Positions 26,928 to 34,964 of a DNA stretch of 64,000 bases are shown here, in pieces. Source of the stretch: Cognatiyoonia sediminum (lineage in GTDB: Bacteria > Pseudomonadota > Alphaproteobacteria > Rhodobacterales > Rhodobacteraceae); NCBI RefSeq assembly GCF_900129845.1, contig NZ_FQXB01000001.1, positions 124,001 to 188,000 on the forward strand, given 5' to 3'. Made by a program: the position numbers and the translations under genes. Positions within the stretch are counted from its first letter, which is position 1, and every line of letters starts with the position of its first letter. Under the pieces are notes generated by a model that was given only the letters and a program-made list of their open reading frames with translations, ran no database searches and had not been told where the DNA came from.

Positions 26928-27521
26928 GCCGAACCAGACAGGGATAAGTGTCAGCACCAGTAGGGCTGCCATGGTCCAGTTGAACGCACGGAGAAGCGCG
27001 GGTCGCGTCAAAAGCCGCTTCACCTGCGTACCGATCGTCGTCCACAACATGATAGATGGGAAATTGGTGCAGGCGAAAACGATGGCGACCAAGAGGGCGG
27101 GCCAAAAGATGCCCTCGCCTTGAGCGTAGTTGGTGATTGCAAAGATCGCCATATACCACGCCTTTGGGTTGACCCATTGGAAGGCCGCAGCTTGTAGGAA
27201 GGTGAAAGGTTTACCCTTCGCTTCGCCGTCAGAGGGCGGGGCGGCAGTCGCGATCTTCCATGCCAGGTAAATAAGGTACGCCGTGCTGAGTACACGTAGG
27301 ATGGTTTGCGCCAAAGGGTAGGTCACAAAGAGCTGACCTAGACCAAGCCCGACCATAGTCACTTGAAACGAATGTCCAATCGAAATGCCAAGCATATGCG
27401 GTAATGTCCGCCGAAATCCGAAATTGGCACCAGAGGCCATCAGCATCAGGTTGTTGGGGCCAGGCGTGACGGAGCTGACAAAGGCAAAGCCAACCAGCGC
27501 GATGAGGAGTTCATAGGTCAT
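26925..27521 (-). CDS. LysE/RhtB family amino acid exporter
   Basis: The 198-residue inner-membrane protein has about six hydrophobic segments and the family start FAFVSSVTPGPNNLMLMASGANFGFRRTLPHM-like pattern, with TPGPNN near residue 20 and GASIGH-type GISIGH near 46. LysE/RhtB proteins export amino acids or homoserine lactone-like compounds. It is divergent from an Lrp-type regulator 72 bases away, the usual arrangement in which the regulator senses the exported amino acid. Confidence 0.88.
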   Translation of the reverse strand: MTYELLIALVGFAFVSSVTPGPNNLMLMASGANFGFRRTLPHMLGISIGHSFQVTMVGLGLGQLFVTYPLAQTILRVLSTAYLIYLAWKIATAAPPSDGEAKGKPFTFLQAAAFQWVNPKAWYMAIFAITNYAQGEGIFWPALLVAIVFACTNFPSIMLWTTIGTQVKRLLTRPALLRAFNWTMAALLVLTLIPVWFG

Positions 27522-27593
27522 GGCGGCACTTTATGCGGCTTTATATCGAATGAAATTGTCATTTTGTGTGGTTTTTCTATAGGATCACAATTT

Positions 27594-28046
27594 ATGAGCA
27601 AATTAGACAACATAAGCGCTGCGATATTGCGTGAATTAGAGCGTGATGGCCGGATCAGCAACCTGACCTTGGCGGATAAGGTTGGCCTGTCGCCCTCGGC
27701 CTGCCTTCGGCGTGTGCAAGATCTCGAAAAACGTGGAATTATCCGCGGCTACCGCGCGCGGTTGGACCCTAGACAGACCGGTCGGGACTATGTGGTCTAT
27801 GTAGCTGTTGGATTGGCGGAACATACCAAAGACGCGCAAGAAACCTTTGAGCGTGCAATGCAGCGCGCTGACGAAGTTACCGAATGTCATAACGTGGCTG
27901 GGGTCTTCGAATACATGCTGCGGGTCGAGGTGGCGGACCTTCCTGCTTACAAGGCCTTTCACACGGACACGCTGGGCACCGTGCCGCATGTGCGGTCGAT
28001 CACAAGCTATATGGTGATGGGCTCTCCCAAGGATATGCGTGCATAA
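27594..28046 (+). CDS. Lrp/AsnC family transcriptional regulator
   Basis: The 150-residue protein has an N-terminal helix-turn-helix (LDNISAAILRELERDGRIS, then LADKVGLSPSACLRRVQDLE at 24-43) and a C-terminal RAM ligand domain with the conserved V-x-E-C-H-N-V-A-G-x-x-E-Y-M-L-R core near residue 98. It should bind an amino acid and control the divergent LysE-type exporter and itself. The start is the ATG at 27594 (MSKLDNIS); a frame open from 27564 is not conserved. Confidence 0.9.
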   Translation: MSKLDNISAAILRELERDGRISNLTLADKVGLSPSACLRRVQDLEKRGIIRGYRARLDPRQTGRDYVVYVAVGLAEHTKDAQETFERAMQRADEVTECHNVAGVFEYMLRVEVADLPAYKAFHTDTLGTVPHVRSITSYMVMGSPKDMRA

Positions 28047-28210
28047 ATCCTCTTGATCCATGCGCCTCTTTGGTTAAATTTCGCCTTGGGCCAGCGATGG
28101 CGTCGCAGCTGCTAATGCAGGGCCTAACCCAAAACCTTCCTGAACGCCGGGATCTTGCTTTGCCGCGACGGTGGAGGGGGTCTTTCCATCAACCGCGGTA
28201 TCGCGACACG

Positions 28211-29425
28211 ATGGAAACTAGGATGAACCGTCCACAATTTCACCGCTTTCACCAAGGCGAAAAATGCCTTCCATTTTCTGATGCCGAATATGAAGCGCGC
28301 CTTGCTGGCCTGCGCCAGATCATGGCCGATCAAGGTGTCGATGCCTGCGTCATGACGTCGATGCACAACATCGCCTATTATTCCGGCTTTCTTTATTGCG
28401 CCTTCGGTCGCCCCTATGCTCAGGTGGTCACGGCGACGGAAACGGTCACGATCAGCGCAGGCATCGACGCCGCCCAGCCATGGCGGCGCGGCTTTGGTGA
28501 CAACATCACCTACACGGATTGGGAACGGAACAATTACTGGCGTGCAATTAAAACCGTGACGGGTGAGGGGCGCGTCGTCGGGTTCGAGGGCGATCACCTT
28601 TCGATCGTGCAGATGTCGTTGCTGAATGCCTTCCTTGCGCCGAAAGCCACCAAAGACATCGCGCCCGCCACCATGCGCCAACGCATGTCGAAATCCGCTG
28701 CCGAGATTGATCTGATCCGCGCCGGCGCCAACACGGCGGATGTTGGCGGCTTTGCGATCCGCGATGCCATCAAAGCAGGTGCGCGAGAGATCGACGTCGC
28801 AATGGCAGGGCGCGACGCGATGGAGCTGGAAATCGCCCGCCGGTTCCCAGATGCGGAATACCGTGACACATGGGTTTGGTTTCAATCCGGCATCAACACC
28901 GATGGCGCGCATAACCCTGTCACCAGCCGCAAACTGGAACGCGGCGATATCCTCAGCCTCAACACTTTCCCGATGATTTCTGGCTACTACACCGCGCTCG
29001 AACGGACCCTCTTTGTGGAAACCGTCGACGACGCCAGCTTGAAGGTGTGGGAGGCCAACGTGGCCGCACATGAATACGGGATGAGCCTTCTCAAACCCGG
29101 TGCCACATGCGCTGAGGTGACAGAGCAGATCAACGCCTTCTTTGCTGAACGCAACCTGCTCCAATACCGCACTTTCGGCTACGGCCACAGCTTTGGCGTG
29201 CTGTCGCATTATTACGGGCGCGAGGCCGGTTTGGAGCTGCGCGAAGACATTGATACCGTTCTTGAACCTGGCATGGTGATTTCGATGGAACCGATGCTGA
29301 CCATCCCTGAGGGCCAGCCCGGCGCGGGTGGGTATCGCGAACATGACATCTTGATCATCACCGAAGATGGAAACGAAAACATCACCGGCTTCCCCTATGG
29401 GCCAGAGCATAACGTGGTGGGCTAA
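28211..29425 (+). CDS. Creatinase (creatine amidinohydrolase)
   Basis: The 404-residue protein follows Pseudomonas creatinase along its whole length: HNIAYYSGFLYCAFGRPYA near residue 50, TWVWFQSGINTDGAHNPVT near 225, FPMISGYYTALERTLF near 258, and the long C-terminal run with GYGHSFGVLSHYYGREAG near 325 and SMEPML near 358. It has the M24 pita-bread fold but, like known creatinase, lacks the metal ligands of the peptidases. The reaction is creatine to sarcosine plus urea. The start may be the ATG at 28211 or the one at 28223; neither has a clear ribosome-binding site. A hairpin (29441-29467) follows the gene. Some plain annotations would call it Xaa-Pro peptidase. Confidence 0.88.
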   Translation: METRMNRPQFHRFHQGEKCLPFSDAEYEARLAGLRQIMADQGVDACVMTSMHNIAYYSGFLYCAFGRPYAQVVTATETVTISAGIDAAQPWRRGFGDNITYTDWERNNYWRAIKTVTGEGRVVGFEGDHLSIVQMSLLNAFLAPKATKDIAPATMRQRMSKSAAEIDLIRAGANTADVGGFAIRDAIKAGAREIDVAMAGRDAMELEIARRFPDAEYRDTWVWFQSGINTDGAHNPVTSRKLERGDILSLNTFPMISGYYTALERTLFVETVDDASLKVWEANVAAHEYGMSLLKPGATCAEVTEQINAFFAERNLLQYRTFGYGHSFGVLSHYYGREAGLELREDIDTVLEPGMVISMEPMLTIPEGQPGAGGYREHDILIITEDGNENITGFPYGPEHNVVG

Positions 29426-29440
29426 TTTCTAATCCTAGCT

Positions 29441-29467
29441 GACCGCAGCGCTTTTTGGGCTGCGGTC
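29441..29467 (+). terminator. Hairpin after creatinase, possible weak terminator
   Basis: GACCGCAGC (29441-29449) pairs with GCTGCGGTC (29459-29467). The following sequence has only a broken T run, so it may be a processing or attenuation stem. Confidence 0.45.
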
Positions 29468-29537
29468 TCAGGTTTTCGCTTGAACCTCGCGGGTTATCCA
29501 TTCCACGGTCGACCTAGTCCAGAATGGGAGAAGACTT

Positions 29538-30695
29538 TTGGAACCAACTGATTTGGCCGAAAAACTGCGCCAATGGCGTCGCCATCTTCACGCCCACCCC
29601 GAATTTGGATTTGAGGAAAAGCAAACGGCCGCTTTCGTTGTCGAACGCCTCAAGGAATTTGGGATTGAGGATATTCAAACCGGCATCGGTGGCACGGGTG
29701 TGGTCGCGACATTGAAACGTGGTCACGGCGGCCGGACGATTGCCCTCAGGGCCGACATGGATTGCCTCAAAATCCATGAAACCACGAATCTGCCATATGC
29801 CTCAAAAACATCCGGCTTGATGCACGCCTGCGGTCATGACGGGCATACCGTTGCGCTGTTAGGCGCAGCTGCACTTTTGGCCGCGTCAGAAGACTTCGAC
29901 GGAACCGTTCGCTTTATTTTCCAACCTGCGGAAGAATGGGGGCAGGGGATGAAGGCCATGATCCGTGATGGTCTTGGCACCAATTTGAGCTTTGATGAAA
30001 TCTACGGACTTCACAACAAACCGGGTCTGCCTGTTGGCTCGTTCGAAACCAAAGTGGGGCCCTATATGGGGGCCGAGGACGGGTTTCGTATTGTTGTCAA
30101 CGGACGCGGCGGTCACGCGTCGCGACCTCAAGATTCTCAAGATGCCATCGCCTGCGCTTGTTCCATCGTGGGCGAATTGCAAACAATCGTCTCGCGCGCC
30201 ATCGATCCTGCCGACCTTGCGGTCGTATCGGTGACATCGATCGCGGGAGACAACGTCAAAAACGCCATCGCAAGCGAAGCGGTGATTGAAGGCGATTGCC
30301 GCCATTTTGACGATCGGGTCAGCCAAAGCATCGAAGCCACAATGCGCCGGATCGCAAAAGGTGTTGCTGCGGCACACGGCTGTACCGCTCAGGTCACCTA
30401 TGACCGCGTGTTTATCCCTCTTGTAAATGACGCTGCTGCAGTGGCCCACGGACTGAAAGCAGCAGAACAAGTGTATGGGGCGGAGCATACCAGCGCCGAA
30501 GCGCCCCGAATGGGCGCATCAGAAGACTTCGCCCAAGCGCTCAGCCTCGCACCGGGTGCATTCTTCAACTTCGGCAATGGCGACAGCGCAGCCCTTCACA
30601 ATCCGGAATATGACTTCAATGATGAAGCGCTGATGCCAGCGGCGCGTTGGTATGTGCAATTGGTGAAGAACCGCCTGCCTAGAGCCGACGCATAG
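29538..30695 (+). CDS. M20 family amidohydrolase (N-acyl-amino acid/hippurate hydrolase type)
   Basis: The 385-residue protein has the M20D signatures RRHLHAHPEFGFEE near residue 14, the metal-binding MHACGHDGHT near 95, IFQPAEEWGQG near 128 and GASEDFA near 325. Enzymes of this group remove acyl or carbamoyl groups from amino acids; the substrate is open. The TTG at 29538 is the likely start, with GGGAGAAG just upstream. Creatinase lies directly before it, so the pair might act on the same or related amidines, which is inference only. Confidence 0.83.
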   Translation: MEPTDLAEKLRQWRRHLHAHPEFGFEEKQTAAFVVERLKEFGIEDIQTGIGGTGVVATLKRGHGGRTIALRADMDCLKIHETTNLPYASKTSGLMHACGHDGHTVALLGAAALLAASEDFDGTVRFIFQPAEEWGQGMKAMIRDGLGTNLSFDEIYGLHNKPGLPVGSFETKVGPYMGAEDGFRIVVNGRGGHASRPQDSQDAIACACSIVGELQTIVSRAIDPADLAVVSVTSIAGDNVKNAIASEAVIEGDCRHFDDRVSQSIEATMRRIAKGVAAAHGCTAQVTYDRVFIPLVNDAAAVAHGLKAAEQVYGAEHTSAEAPRMGASEDFAQALSLAPGAFFNFGNGDSAALHNPEYDFNDEALMPAARWYVQLVKNRLPRADA

Positions 30696-30708
30696 ACCAT
30701 ACCTAAAA

Positions 30709-30750
30709 CAAAAAAACGGCGATGCGCGGGAGGAGTTGCGCATCGCCGTT
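30709..30750 (-). terminator. Rho-independent terminator with CUCCUCCC loop
   Basis: On the minus strand an 11-bp stem (30748-30738 with 30727-30717) closes a loop AACTCCTCCC, then runs into seven Ts (30716-30710). It ends the DUF1127-small-RNA transcript and its own loop repeats the motif of the array. Confidence 0.85.
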
Positions 30751-31009
30751 CCTTTTTCTGATGGCCCCTCAGGGAGGAGGAAGAAGGACCATCTTGGTGC
30801 AAAACGATCAACCCGGGAGGAGGTGGGTCTCTCATTTTGACAGGACGCCTCAGGGAGGAGGAAGAGGCGTCATGTTCATTTCAGACCAGCGGTGGTCAAA
30901 AGGGAGGCATATCGCGCCGCTGGTCTGTCATGTCGCGCGTCACATCGGGAGGAGGAGGTGTGTTGCGCTGTCAGAGGCCCATATGAAAAGGGAGGAGATC
31001 GGGCCTCTG
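30717..31009 (-). ncRNA. Array of CcsR/cuckoo-type small RNA hairpins (anti-Shine-Dalgarno loops)
   Basis: Between the DUF1127 stop and the terminator the minus strand holds seven hairpins in a row, each with a C-rich loop complementary to Shine-Dalgarno sequences. In transcription order the stems are 31009-30972 (loop GATCTCCTCCCTTTTC), 30962-30941 (TCCTCCTCCC), 30927-30882 (11 bp, loop with GCCTCCC), 30871-30844 (8 bp, TTCCTCCTCCCT), 30828-30811 (ACCTCCTCCC), 30793-30760 (TTCCTCCTCCC) and the terminator at 30748-30717. In Rhodobacter sphaeroides the homologous stress-induced CcsR RNAs follow the DUF1127 gene ccaF1 and are cut from one transcript. Here there are probably three or four RNAs; exact ends cannot be read. 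No protein-coding frame is credible here. Confidence 0.87.
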
Positions 31010-31016
31010 TCGGAAC

Positions 31017-31232
31017 TTATTTGCCGTAGGCGGCTTCCAAAGCGACTTGCTTGATCATGGAACGGTGAAGGCCCAAGTCAGCCAATTCGCGGTTGGACAG
31101 TGCAGAAAGCTCAGACATTGTTGTGTTGTATGTTTTGCGCTGCGCAGAAGCTTCAGCCATGCGTGCACGGAATTCGTTGAACCGCTGACCGAAGGTCACG
31201 GATGTGGCGCGTGTTGTTGATACGTAAGCCAT
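31017..31232 (-). CDS. DUF1127 small basic protein (CcaF1-like)
   Basis: This 71-residue protein ends in the DUF1127 pattern MSELSALSNRELADLGLHRS (about residues 40-59). In Rhodobacter the equivalent CcaF1 is an RNA-binding protein that affects processing and stability of the CcsR RNAs encoded behind it. The same order is seen here: the first CcsR-like hairpin begins eight bases after the stop. A stress-responsive (RpoH-type) promoter is expected from that relationship, but only a weak candidate is visible (31300-31327). The leader contains a small stem AGGGC/GCCCT at 31274-31290. Confidence 0.88.
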   Translation of the reverse strand: MAYVSTTRATSVTFGQRFNEFRARMAEASAQRKTYNTTMSELSALSNRELADLGLHRSMIKQVALEAAYGK

Positions 31233-31299
31233 TGTAAGGTCTCTTTTCTCTCGTCGTCGTCTTTTCGTATGTCAGGGCGCGTTGTGCCCTTGCCAACCA

Positions 31300-31327
31300 G
31301 AAATAGGCTTTTGCTGCGTGTGCACAA
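31300..31327 (-). promoter_or_regulatory. Candidate promoter of the DUF1127-small RNA transcript
   Basis: On the minus strand TTGTGC (31327-31322) and TATTTC (31305-31300) are spaced 16 bases. A start near 31293 would give a leader of about 60 bases. It fits a sigma70-like or alternative sigma pattern only loosely. Confidence 0.33.
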
Positions 31328-31487
31328 TGGAAGTTTCTGCAATGCGGCTATGCGCTTTTTGCATGGGGTTTGACGCGGTTCCTTTACAATGGCGCGTATC
31401 GGTATGGATGGCGCGTATGGGCTTGTGGTTTCTGTGCAAAGCTGGAACATCTGCACTCAGTTTTTACGCGACTTAGGAACAACGTAC

Positions 31488-32561
31488 ATGGCTCTCTCAC
31501 GCGACGCGGTATTGGCGGTTTTGTCCAAAATCACACTTCCGAACGGAAAGTCTTTGGTGGAGGTCGACTATGTCCGTGCGCTGAGCATTGAAGGCGGTAC
31601 GGTCAAATTCGTAATCGAAGCGCCAGATGCAGCTGTGGCGGCGCAGTTGTCCGCAGTGCGGGATGCGGCCGAGGCTGCGGTTAAGGCAATAGACGGGGTG
31701 GAGACCGTTTCGGTCGTTTTGACGGCCCATGGCGGCGCTCCAAAGCCTGCTGAGCCGCCATCGCTGAAGGTCGGGCGCCATCCAACGCCGCAGGCAGGTC
31801 CAGCACCTGTCGCCGGTGTGGACCGTATCCTTGCGATCGGGTCTGGCAAAGGTGGCGTCGGGAAATCGACGGTATCCTCAAATCTCGCCGTCGCTCTGGC
31901 GAAACAGGGCAGGCGTGTTGGTCTGCTTGACGCTGACATCTATGGCCCAAGTCAGCCCCGCATGATGGGAGTCAGCAAGCGCCCAGGCAGCCCTGACGGG
32001 AAAACAATCATTCCGCTGCAAGCGCACGGCGTCACGATGATGTCGATTGGCTTGATGGTAGACCCTGACAAAGCCGTGGTCTGGCGGGGCCCGATGCTGA
32101 TGGGCGCGCTGCAGCAGATGTTAGGGCAGGTTGAATGGGGAAAGCTCGATGTTCTGATCGTCGATTTGCCACCTGGCACCGGCGACGTCCAACTCACCCT
32201 ATGTCAAAAGACCCAACTGACCGGCGCTGTCGTCGTCAGTACGCCGCAAGACGTGGCTTTGCTTGATGCGCGTAAGGCGCTTGATATGTTCTCGTCCTTG
32301 CGGACGCCGGTTCTTGGGCTGATCGAGAACATGTCCACCTTCCACTGTCCGAAATGCGGTCATGAATCTCAGATCTTTGGTCATGGTGGAGTGGCGGCAG
32401 AGGCGGAAAAGATCGGCGTTCCTTTCTTGGGCGCTTTGCCGATTGATCTCGATACGCGTCTTGCAGGCGATGGCGGCACCCCAATAGCGGCGGGCGAGGG
32501 CCCAATGGCTGACGCCTACGCGCAATTGGCGAAACGGTTTATTGATGGTGGAATGGCTTAA
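31488..32561 (+). CDS. Mrp/NBP35-type iron-sulfur cluster carrier ATPase
   Basis: The 357-residue protein has an N-terminal MIP18/DUF59-like domain (residues 1-80), a proline-rich linker and a P-loop domain with the deviant Walker A GSGKGGVGKST at 118-128. The C-x-x-C pair FHCPKCGHES near residue 286 binds a bridging Fe-S cluster in the dimer. Mrp/ApbC proteins carry iron-sulfur clusters to target enzymes. The ATG at 31488, eight bases after AGGAA, is the start; the frame is open further upstream without conserved sequence. Its stop overlaps the convergent small membrane protein gene by four bases. Confidence 0.92.
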   Translation: MALSRDAVLAVLSKITLPNGKSLVEVDYVRALSIEGGTVKFVIEAPDAAVAAQLSAVRDAAEAAVKAIDGVETVSVVLTAHGGAPKPAEPPSLKVGRHPTPQAGPAPVAGVDRILAIGSGKGGVGKSTVSSNLAVALAKQGRRVGLLDADIYGPSQPRMMGVSKRPGSPDGKTIIPLQAHGVTMMSIGLMVDPDKAVVWRGPMLMGALQQMLGQVEWGKLDVLIVDLPPGTGDVQLTLCQKTQLTGAVVVSTPQDVALLDARKALDMFSSLRTPVLGLIENMSTFHCPKCGHESQIFGHGGVAAEAEKIGVPFLGALPIDLDTRLAGDGGTPIAAGEGPMADAYAQLAKRFIDGGMA

Positions 32562-32824
32562 TCCGAAACCGGAACAATAGCAGTCAAATCTTGAGTGCTA
32601 TCGCGGGTGACTTCGATCTGTGAGGGCGCTGCGTTGCTTTCCAGCGCGCTCGGCGGCGCGCCTCCTCGTTCGACAACCAAACTTGGGTTGTCCTCGGCGT
32701 AGCGCTTCATGCTTTCAAGAATATCGTTATAGGCACGGCTCGTGTCATTAACGAACACGATCACGGCAAATGCACCAATTGCCAAAGTCACTAACCAAAC
32801 AACACGCACACGATTAACCTTCAC
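32558..32824 (-). CDS. Small single-pass membrane protein, function unknown
   Basis: I do not recognise this 88-residue protein. From a GTG at 32824 with GAAGG eight bases upstream it shows a basic start (VKVNRVRV), one membrane helix (WLVTLAIGAFAVIVFV at 10-25) and a polar, Ala/Pro/Ser-rich tail. A longer frame from 32944 has no good ribosome-binding site and an unlikely N-terminus. Its tail-to-tail overlap with mrp argues that it is real. Cytoplasmic N-terminus and periplasmic tail are expected from the positive charges. Confidence 0.6.
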   Translation of the reverse strand: MKVNRVRVVWLVTLAIGAFAVIVFVNDTSRAYNDILESMKRYAEDNPSLVVERGGAPPSALESNAAPSQIEVTRDSTQDLTAIVPVSD

Positions 32825-33196
32825 ACGCTTTACACCTTCGTGGTGGCGTATGGGGGCAATTGTGTCAATTCCTTGATGGCCCAACAACGGTCTGTTTCCA
32901 ATCCGAGAACATTTTAAATATCGATTGGGAAAATATGGAATCAATCCTGAATTGATCTCAAATTATCTGCATTTTAGATGGCTAGCAGGTTATATAGAAA
33001 CAAATTTCCGGTATACACCATATCACATCACAGATTTTTTGGGATCTTTTGGAAAAACTGTGAATACCCCATTTGAACTACATATAGTTGTAATATAGGT
33101 AACTTACGCTATATATCCGCAAATTATCGTGATGCTCAAGTGATCGCCTCTCTCATTCAGCCATTAAGTTCCATGAAATCCCAAAAAAACTGTTGA
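32825..33196. other. A/T-rich gene-free spacer before the dcw leader
   Basis: This 372-base stretch has no supported gene. It is distinctly A/T-rich (for example 33030-33130) relative to the rest of the window. It should carry the promoter of the small membrane protein on the minus strand; no repeat or hairpin stands out. Confidence 0.5.
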
Positions 33197-33226
33197 TTGG
33201 TGACATTTCCCGTGGCACAAAGCTAT
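33197..33226 (+). promoter_or_regulatory. Candidate promoter of the dcw cluster leader
   Basis: TTGGTG (33197-33202) and AGCTAT (33221-33226) are 18 bases apart, with transcription expected near 33233. A start there gives a leader of about 250 bases before mraZ and a terminated RNA close to the 206 bases reported for UpsM of Rhodobacter sphaeroides. The boxes are weak matches. Confidence 0.38.
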
Positions 33227-33232
33227 CACGGT

Positions 33233-33435
33233 AACAACGGGCACATAACAATAGGGGCGAAAAGAACCCCAACCGGCAAAAGTCAGGTTTCATACAGGCT
33301 CCCGAATTTACCGCACAAAAGGATCCGGCGCGCGAGCGAGCAGACATCCCCCCCAGGTGGCGCGCGCAGCTGGACTTTCGCCCTAATGGGCTGGAGCGGC
33401 GGATTGAACAGTGGCAGCAGTTCAATCCGCCTTTT
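33233..33435 (+). ncRNA. UpsM-like leader small RNA upstream of mraZ
   Basis: In Rhodobacter sphaeroides the dcw cluster is preceded by a long leader in which partial termination makes the small RNA UpsM. The same layout is seen here: a structured gene-free leader of about 200 bases that ends in a strong stem-loop and T run at 33398-33435, just ahead of mraZ. The 5' end is estimated from the candidate promoter. The sequence identity to UpsM was not checked, so the name rests on position and structure. Confidence 0.65.
33398..33435 (+). terminator. Leader terminator between UpsM-like RNA and mraZ
   Basis: GGCGGATTGAAC (33398-33409) pairs perfectly with GTTCAATCCGCC (33420-33431) over a 10-base loop, followed by TTTT. 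The gene cluster must be reached by read-through. A second, smaller stem GACCC/GGGTC (33445-33461) lies between it and mraZ. Confidence 0.82.
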
Positions 33436-33480
33436 CCGTCAAAGGACCCTGTTTTTGGGTCGAGGAGTGGAAAGGGTAAC

Positions 33481-33975
33481 GTGACTTTAGGGTTCACAGG
33501 CGAATACACCCAAAAGGTGGACGGCAAGGGACGTATGAGCGTGCCTGCTGATTTTCGTCGTGTGCTCGAAGCGGGTGACCCAGAGTGGACCACGGGCCTG
33601 CAGGCCGGTCTATACCTTCTTTACGGCGACCATCTGAAAGAAACCCTTCACGCCTACACCGTCGAAGAATTCCGCAAGACCATGGCCGATATCAACGCCA
33701 TGCCCAAGGGCGATCCGAACAAGCGCGCCTTGTCACACCTGATTATCGGTCAATCGATGCGTCTCGACGTCGATAAAGACGGCCGCGTCGTGATGCCTCT
33801 GAAACAGCGCGAAAAGCTGGGCATCAAAGACGGTGAGCTTTTCTTCCGCGGCATGGGCGACCATTTCGAGGTTTGGAAGGCCGAAACCTTCCACGCCACT
33901 ATCGGCGCCAGCCTGCAAGACTGGCTCTCTGATAAGCCGGACGATTTCGATCCGCTCAGCCTGCTAGGGACTTAG
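33481..33975 (+). CDS. mraZ: Transcriptional regulator MraZ
   Basis: The 164-residue protein has two SpoVT-AbrB-like modules: [15 protein letters not shown] near residue 13 and [17 protein letters not shown] near residue 96. MraZ opens most dcw clusters and represses its own operon in Escherichia coli. The GTG at 33481 is preceded by GGAAAGGG. It follows the UpsM-like terminator by 45 bases, and rsmH follows after eight bases. MraZ operator repeats (TGGGN boxes) upstream were not identified with confidence. Confidence 0.93.
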   Translation: MTLGFTGEYTQKVDGKGRMSVPADFRRVLEAGDPEWTTGLQAGLYLLYGDHLKETLHAYTVEEFRKTMADINAMPKGDPNKRALSHLIIGQSMRLDVDKDGRVVMPLKQREKLGIKDGELFFRGMGDHFEVWKAETFHATIGASLQDWLSDKPDDFDPLSLLGT

Positions 33976-33983
33976 AGGATACG

Positions 33984-34964
33984 ATGTCAGCTGCCCCCGA
34001 CACTTCCTCTGCCGCTCATATCCCTGTTCTTATCGGGCCGCTGATCAAAGCGGTCCAACCTGTTTCTGGGACTTGGCTTGATGGCACCTTTGGCAATGGC
34101 GGCTATACCCGTGAATTGCTCGCGGCCGGTGCGGATAAGGTGATTGGTGTCGACCGTGATCCGATGGTCTTTGAGATGGCTAAGGATTGGATTGCCGATT
34201 ACGGCGATCAGATTGAGCTGGTAGAAGGCACATTTTCCAAGCTTGACGAATATGCGTCGGACCTTGATGGCATCGTCCTCGATCTCGGCGTTTCCTCCAT
34301 GCAGCTCGACATTGCCGAACGCGGCTTTTCCTTCATGCGCGACGGGCCGCTGGACATGCGGATGTCGCAATCCGGCCCCTCCGCTGCTGATCTTGTCAAC
34401 GACAGTGACGAAGGCGAACTGGCTGATATTATTTACCTTTATGGGGAAGAACGCGCCTCCCGCCGTATCGCGAAATCCATTGTCGCTAACCGTCCAATCA
34501 CGACAACGCTGGAGCTGGCCAAGATTGTCGAGGGTTGCCTTCCACGCGCAAAACTAAATCAATCGCATTCCGCCACGCGAACCTTCCAAGCGTTGCGCAT
34601 CGCGGTGAACAACGAATACGGGGAACTCTTTGAGGCGATGATGGCCGCCGAACGGGCGCTCAAGCCCGGCGGGCAACTGGCCATCGTGACTTTCCATTCG
34701 GTCGAAGACCGTATGGTCAAACGCTTTTTCTTAAAGCGCAGTGGCAGCATGGCCAACGCCAATCGCTACGCGCCGGAAACCCAACATGACGAAGCCGCAT
34801 GGACCCTTGCCAACCGCAAGGCCATTTCAGCGGACGACACAGAATTACAAATGAACCCGCGCAGCCGGTCGGCCAAGCTGCGGGTCGCAAGGCGGACGTC
34901 GGCAGCAGCGGGAACAGTTGCGCCGAAAGACATCGGAATGCCGGTGCAAAAAAAGGGCAGGTAA
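33984..34964 (+). CDS. rsmH: 16S rRNA (cytosine1402-N4)-methyltransferase RsmH
   Basis: This 326-residue SAM-dependent enzyme methylates C1402 of 16S rRNA. It starts with a family-typical [13 protein letters not shown], has the SAM-binding [19 protein letters not shown] near residue 37, the [10 protein letters not shown] motif near 98 and the late [14 protein letters not shown] near 235. An AGAGGA ribosome-binding site precedes the ATG. ftsL starts directly after its stop codon. Confidence 0.96.
   Translation: MSAAPDTSSAAHIPVLIGPLIKAVQPVSGTWLDGTFGNGGYTRELLAAGADKVIGVDRDPMVFEMAKDWIADYGDQIELVEGTFSKLDEYASDLDGIVLDLGVSSMQLDIAERGFSFMRDGPLDMRMSQSGPSAADLVNDSDEGELADIIYLYGEERASRRIAKSIVANRPITTTLELAKIVEGCLPRAKLNQSHSATRTFQALRIAVNNEYGELFEAMMAAERALKPGGQLAIVTFHSVEDRMVKRFFLKRSGSMANANRYAPETQHDEAAWTLANRKAISADDTELQMNPRSRSAKLRVARRTSAAAGTVAPKDIGMPVQKKGR

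Noticed and set aside
28070-28210. N-terminal extension of creatinase from 28070
   Set aside because: The 47 additional residues have no counterpart in known creatinase, which has about 403 residues, the same as the frame from 28211.
30722-31054. 110-codon plus-strand frame across the small RNA array, and the thought that the GGGAGGAGG repeats are a CRISPR
   Set aside because: The repeated unit is only about 9 bases inside unequal hairpins with no constant spacer length, and the opposite strand fits CcsR RNAs with a terminator.
33200-33440. RNase P RNA gene upstream of mraZ
   Set aside because: The conserved RNase P core segments (such as GAGGAAAGTCC) are absent; the region fits a short terminated leader better.
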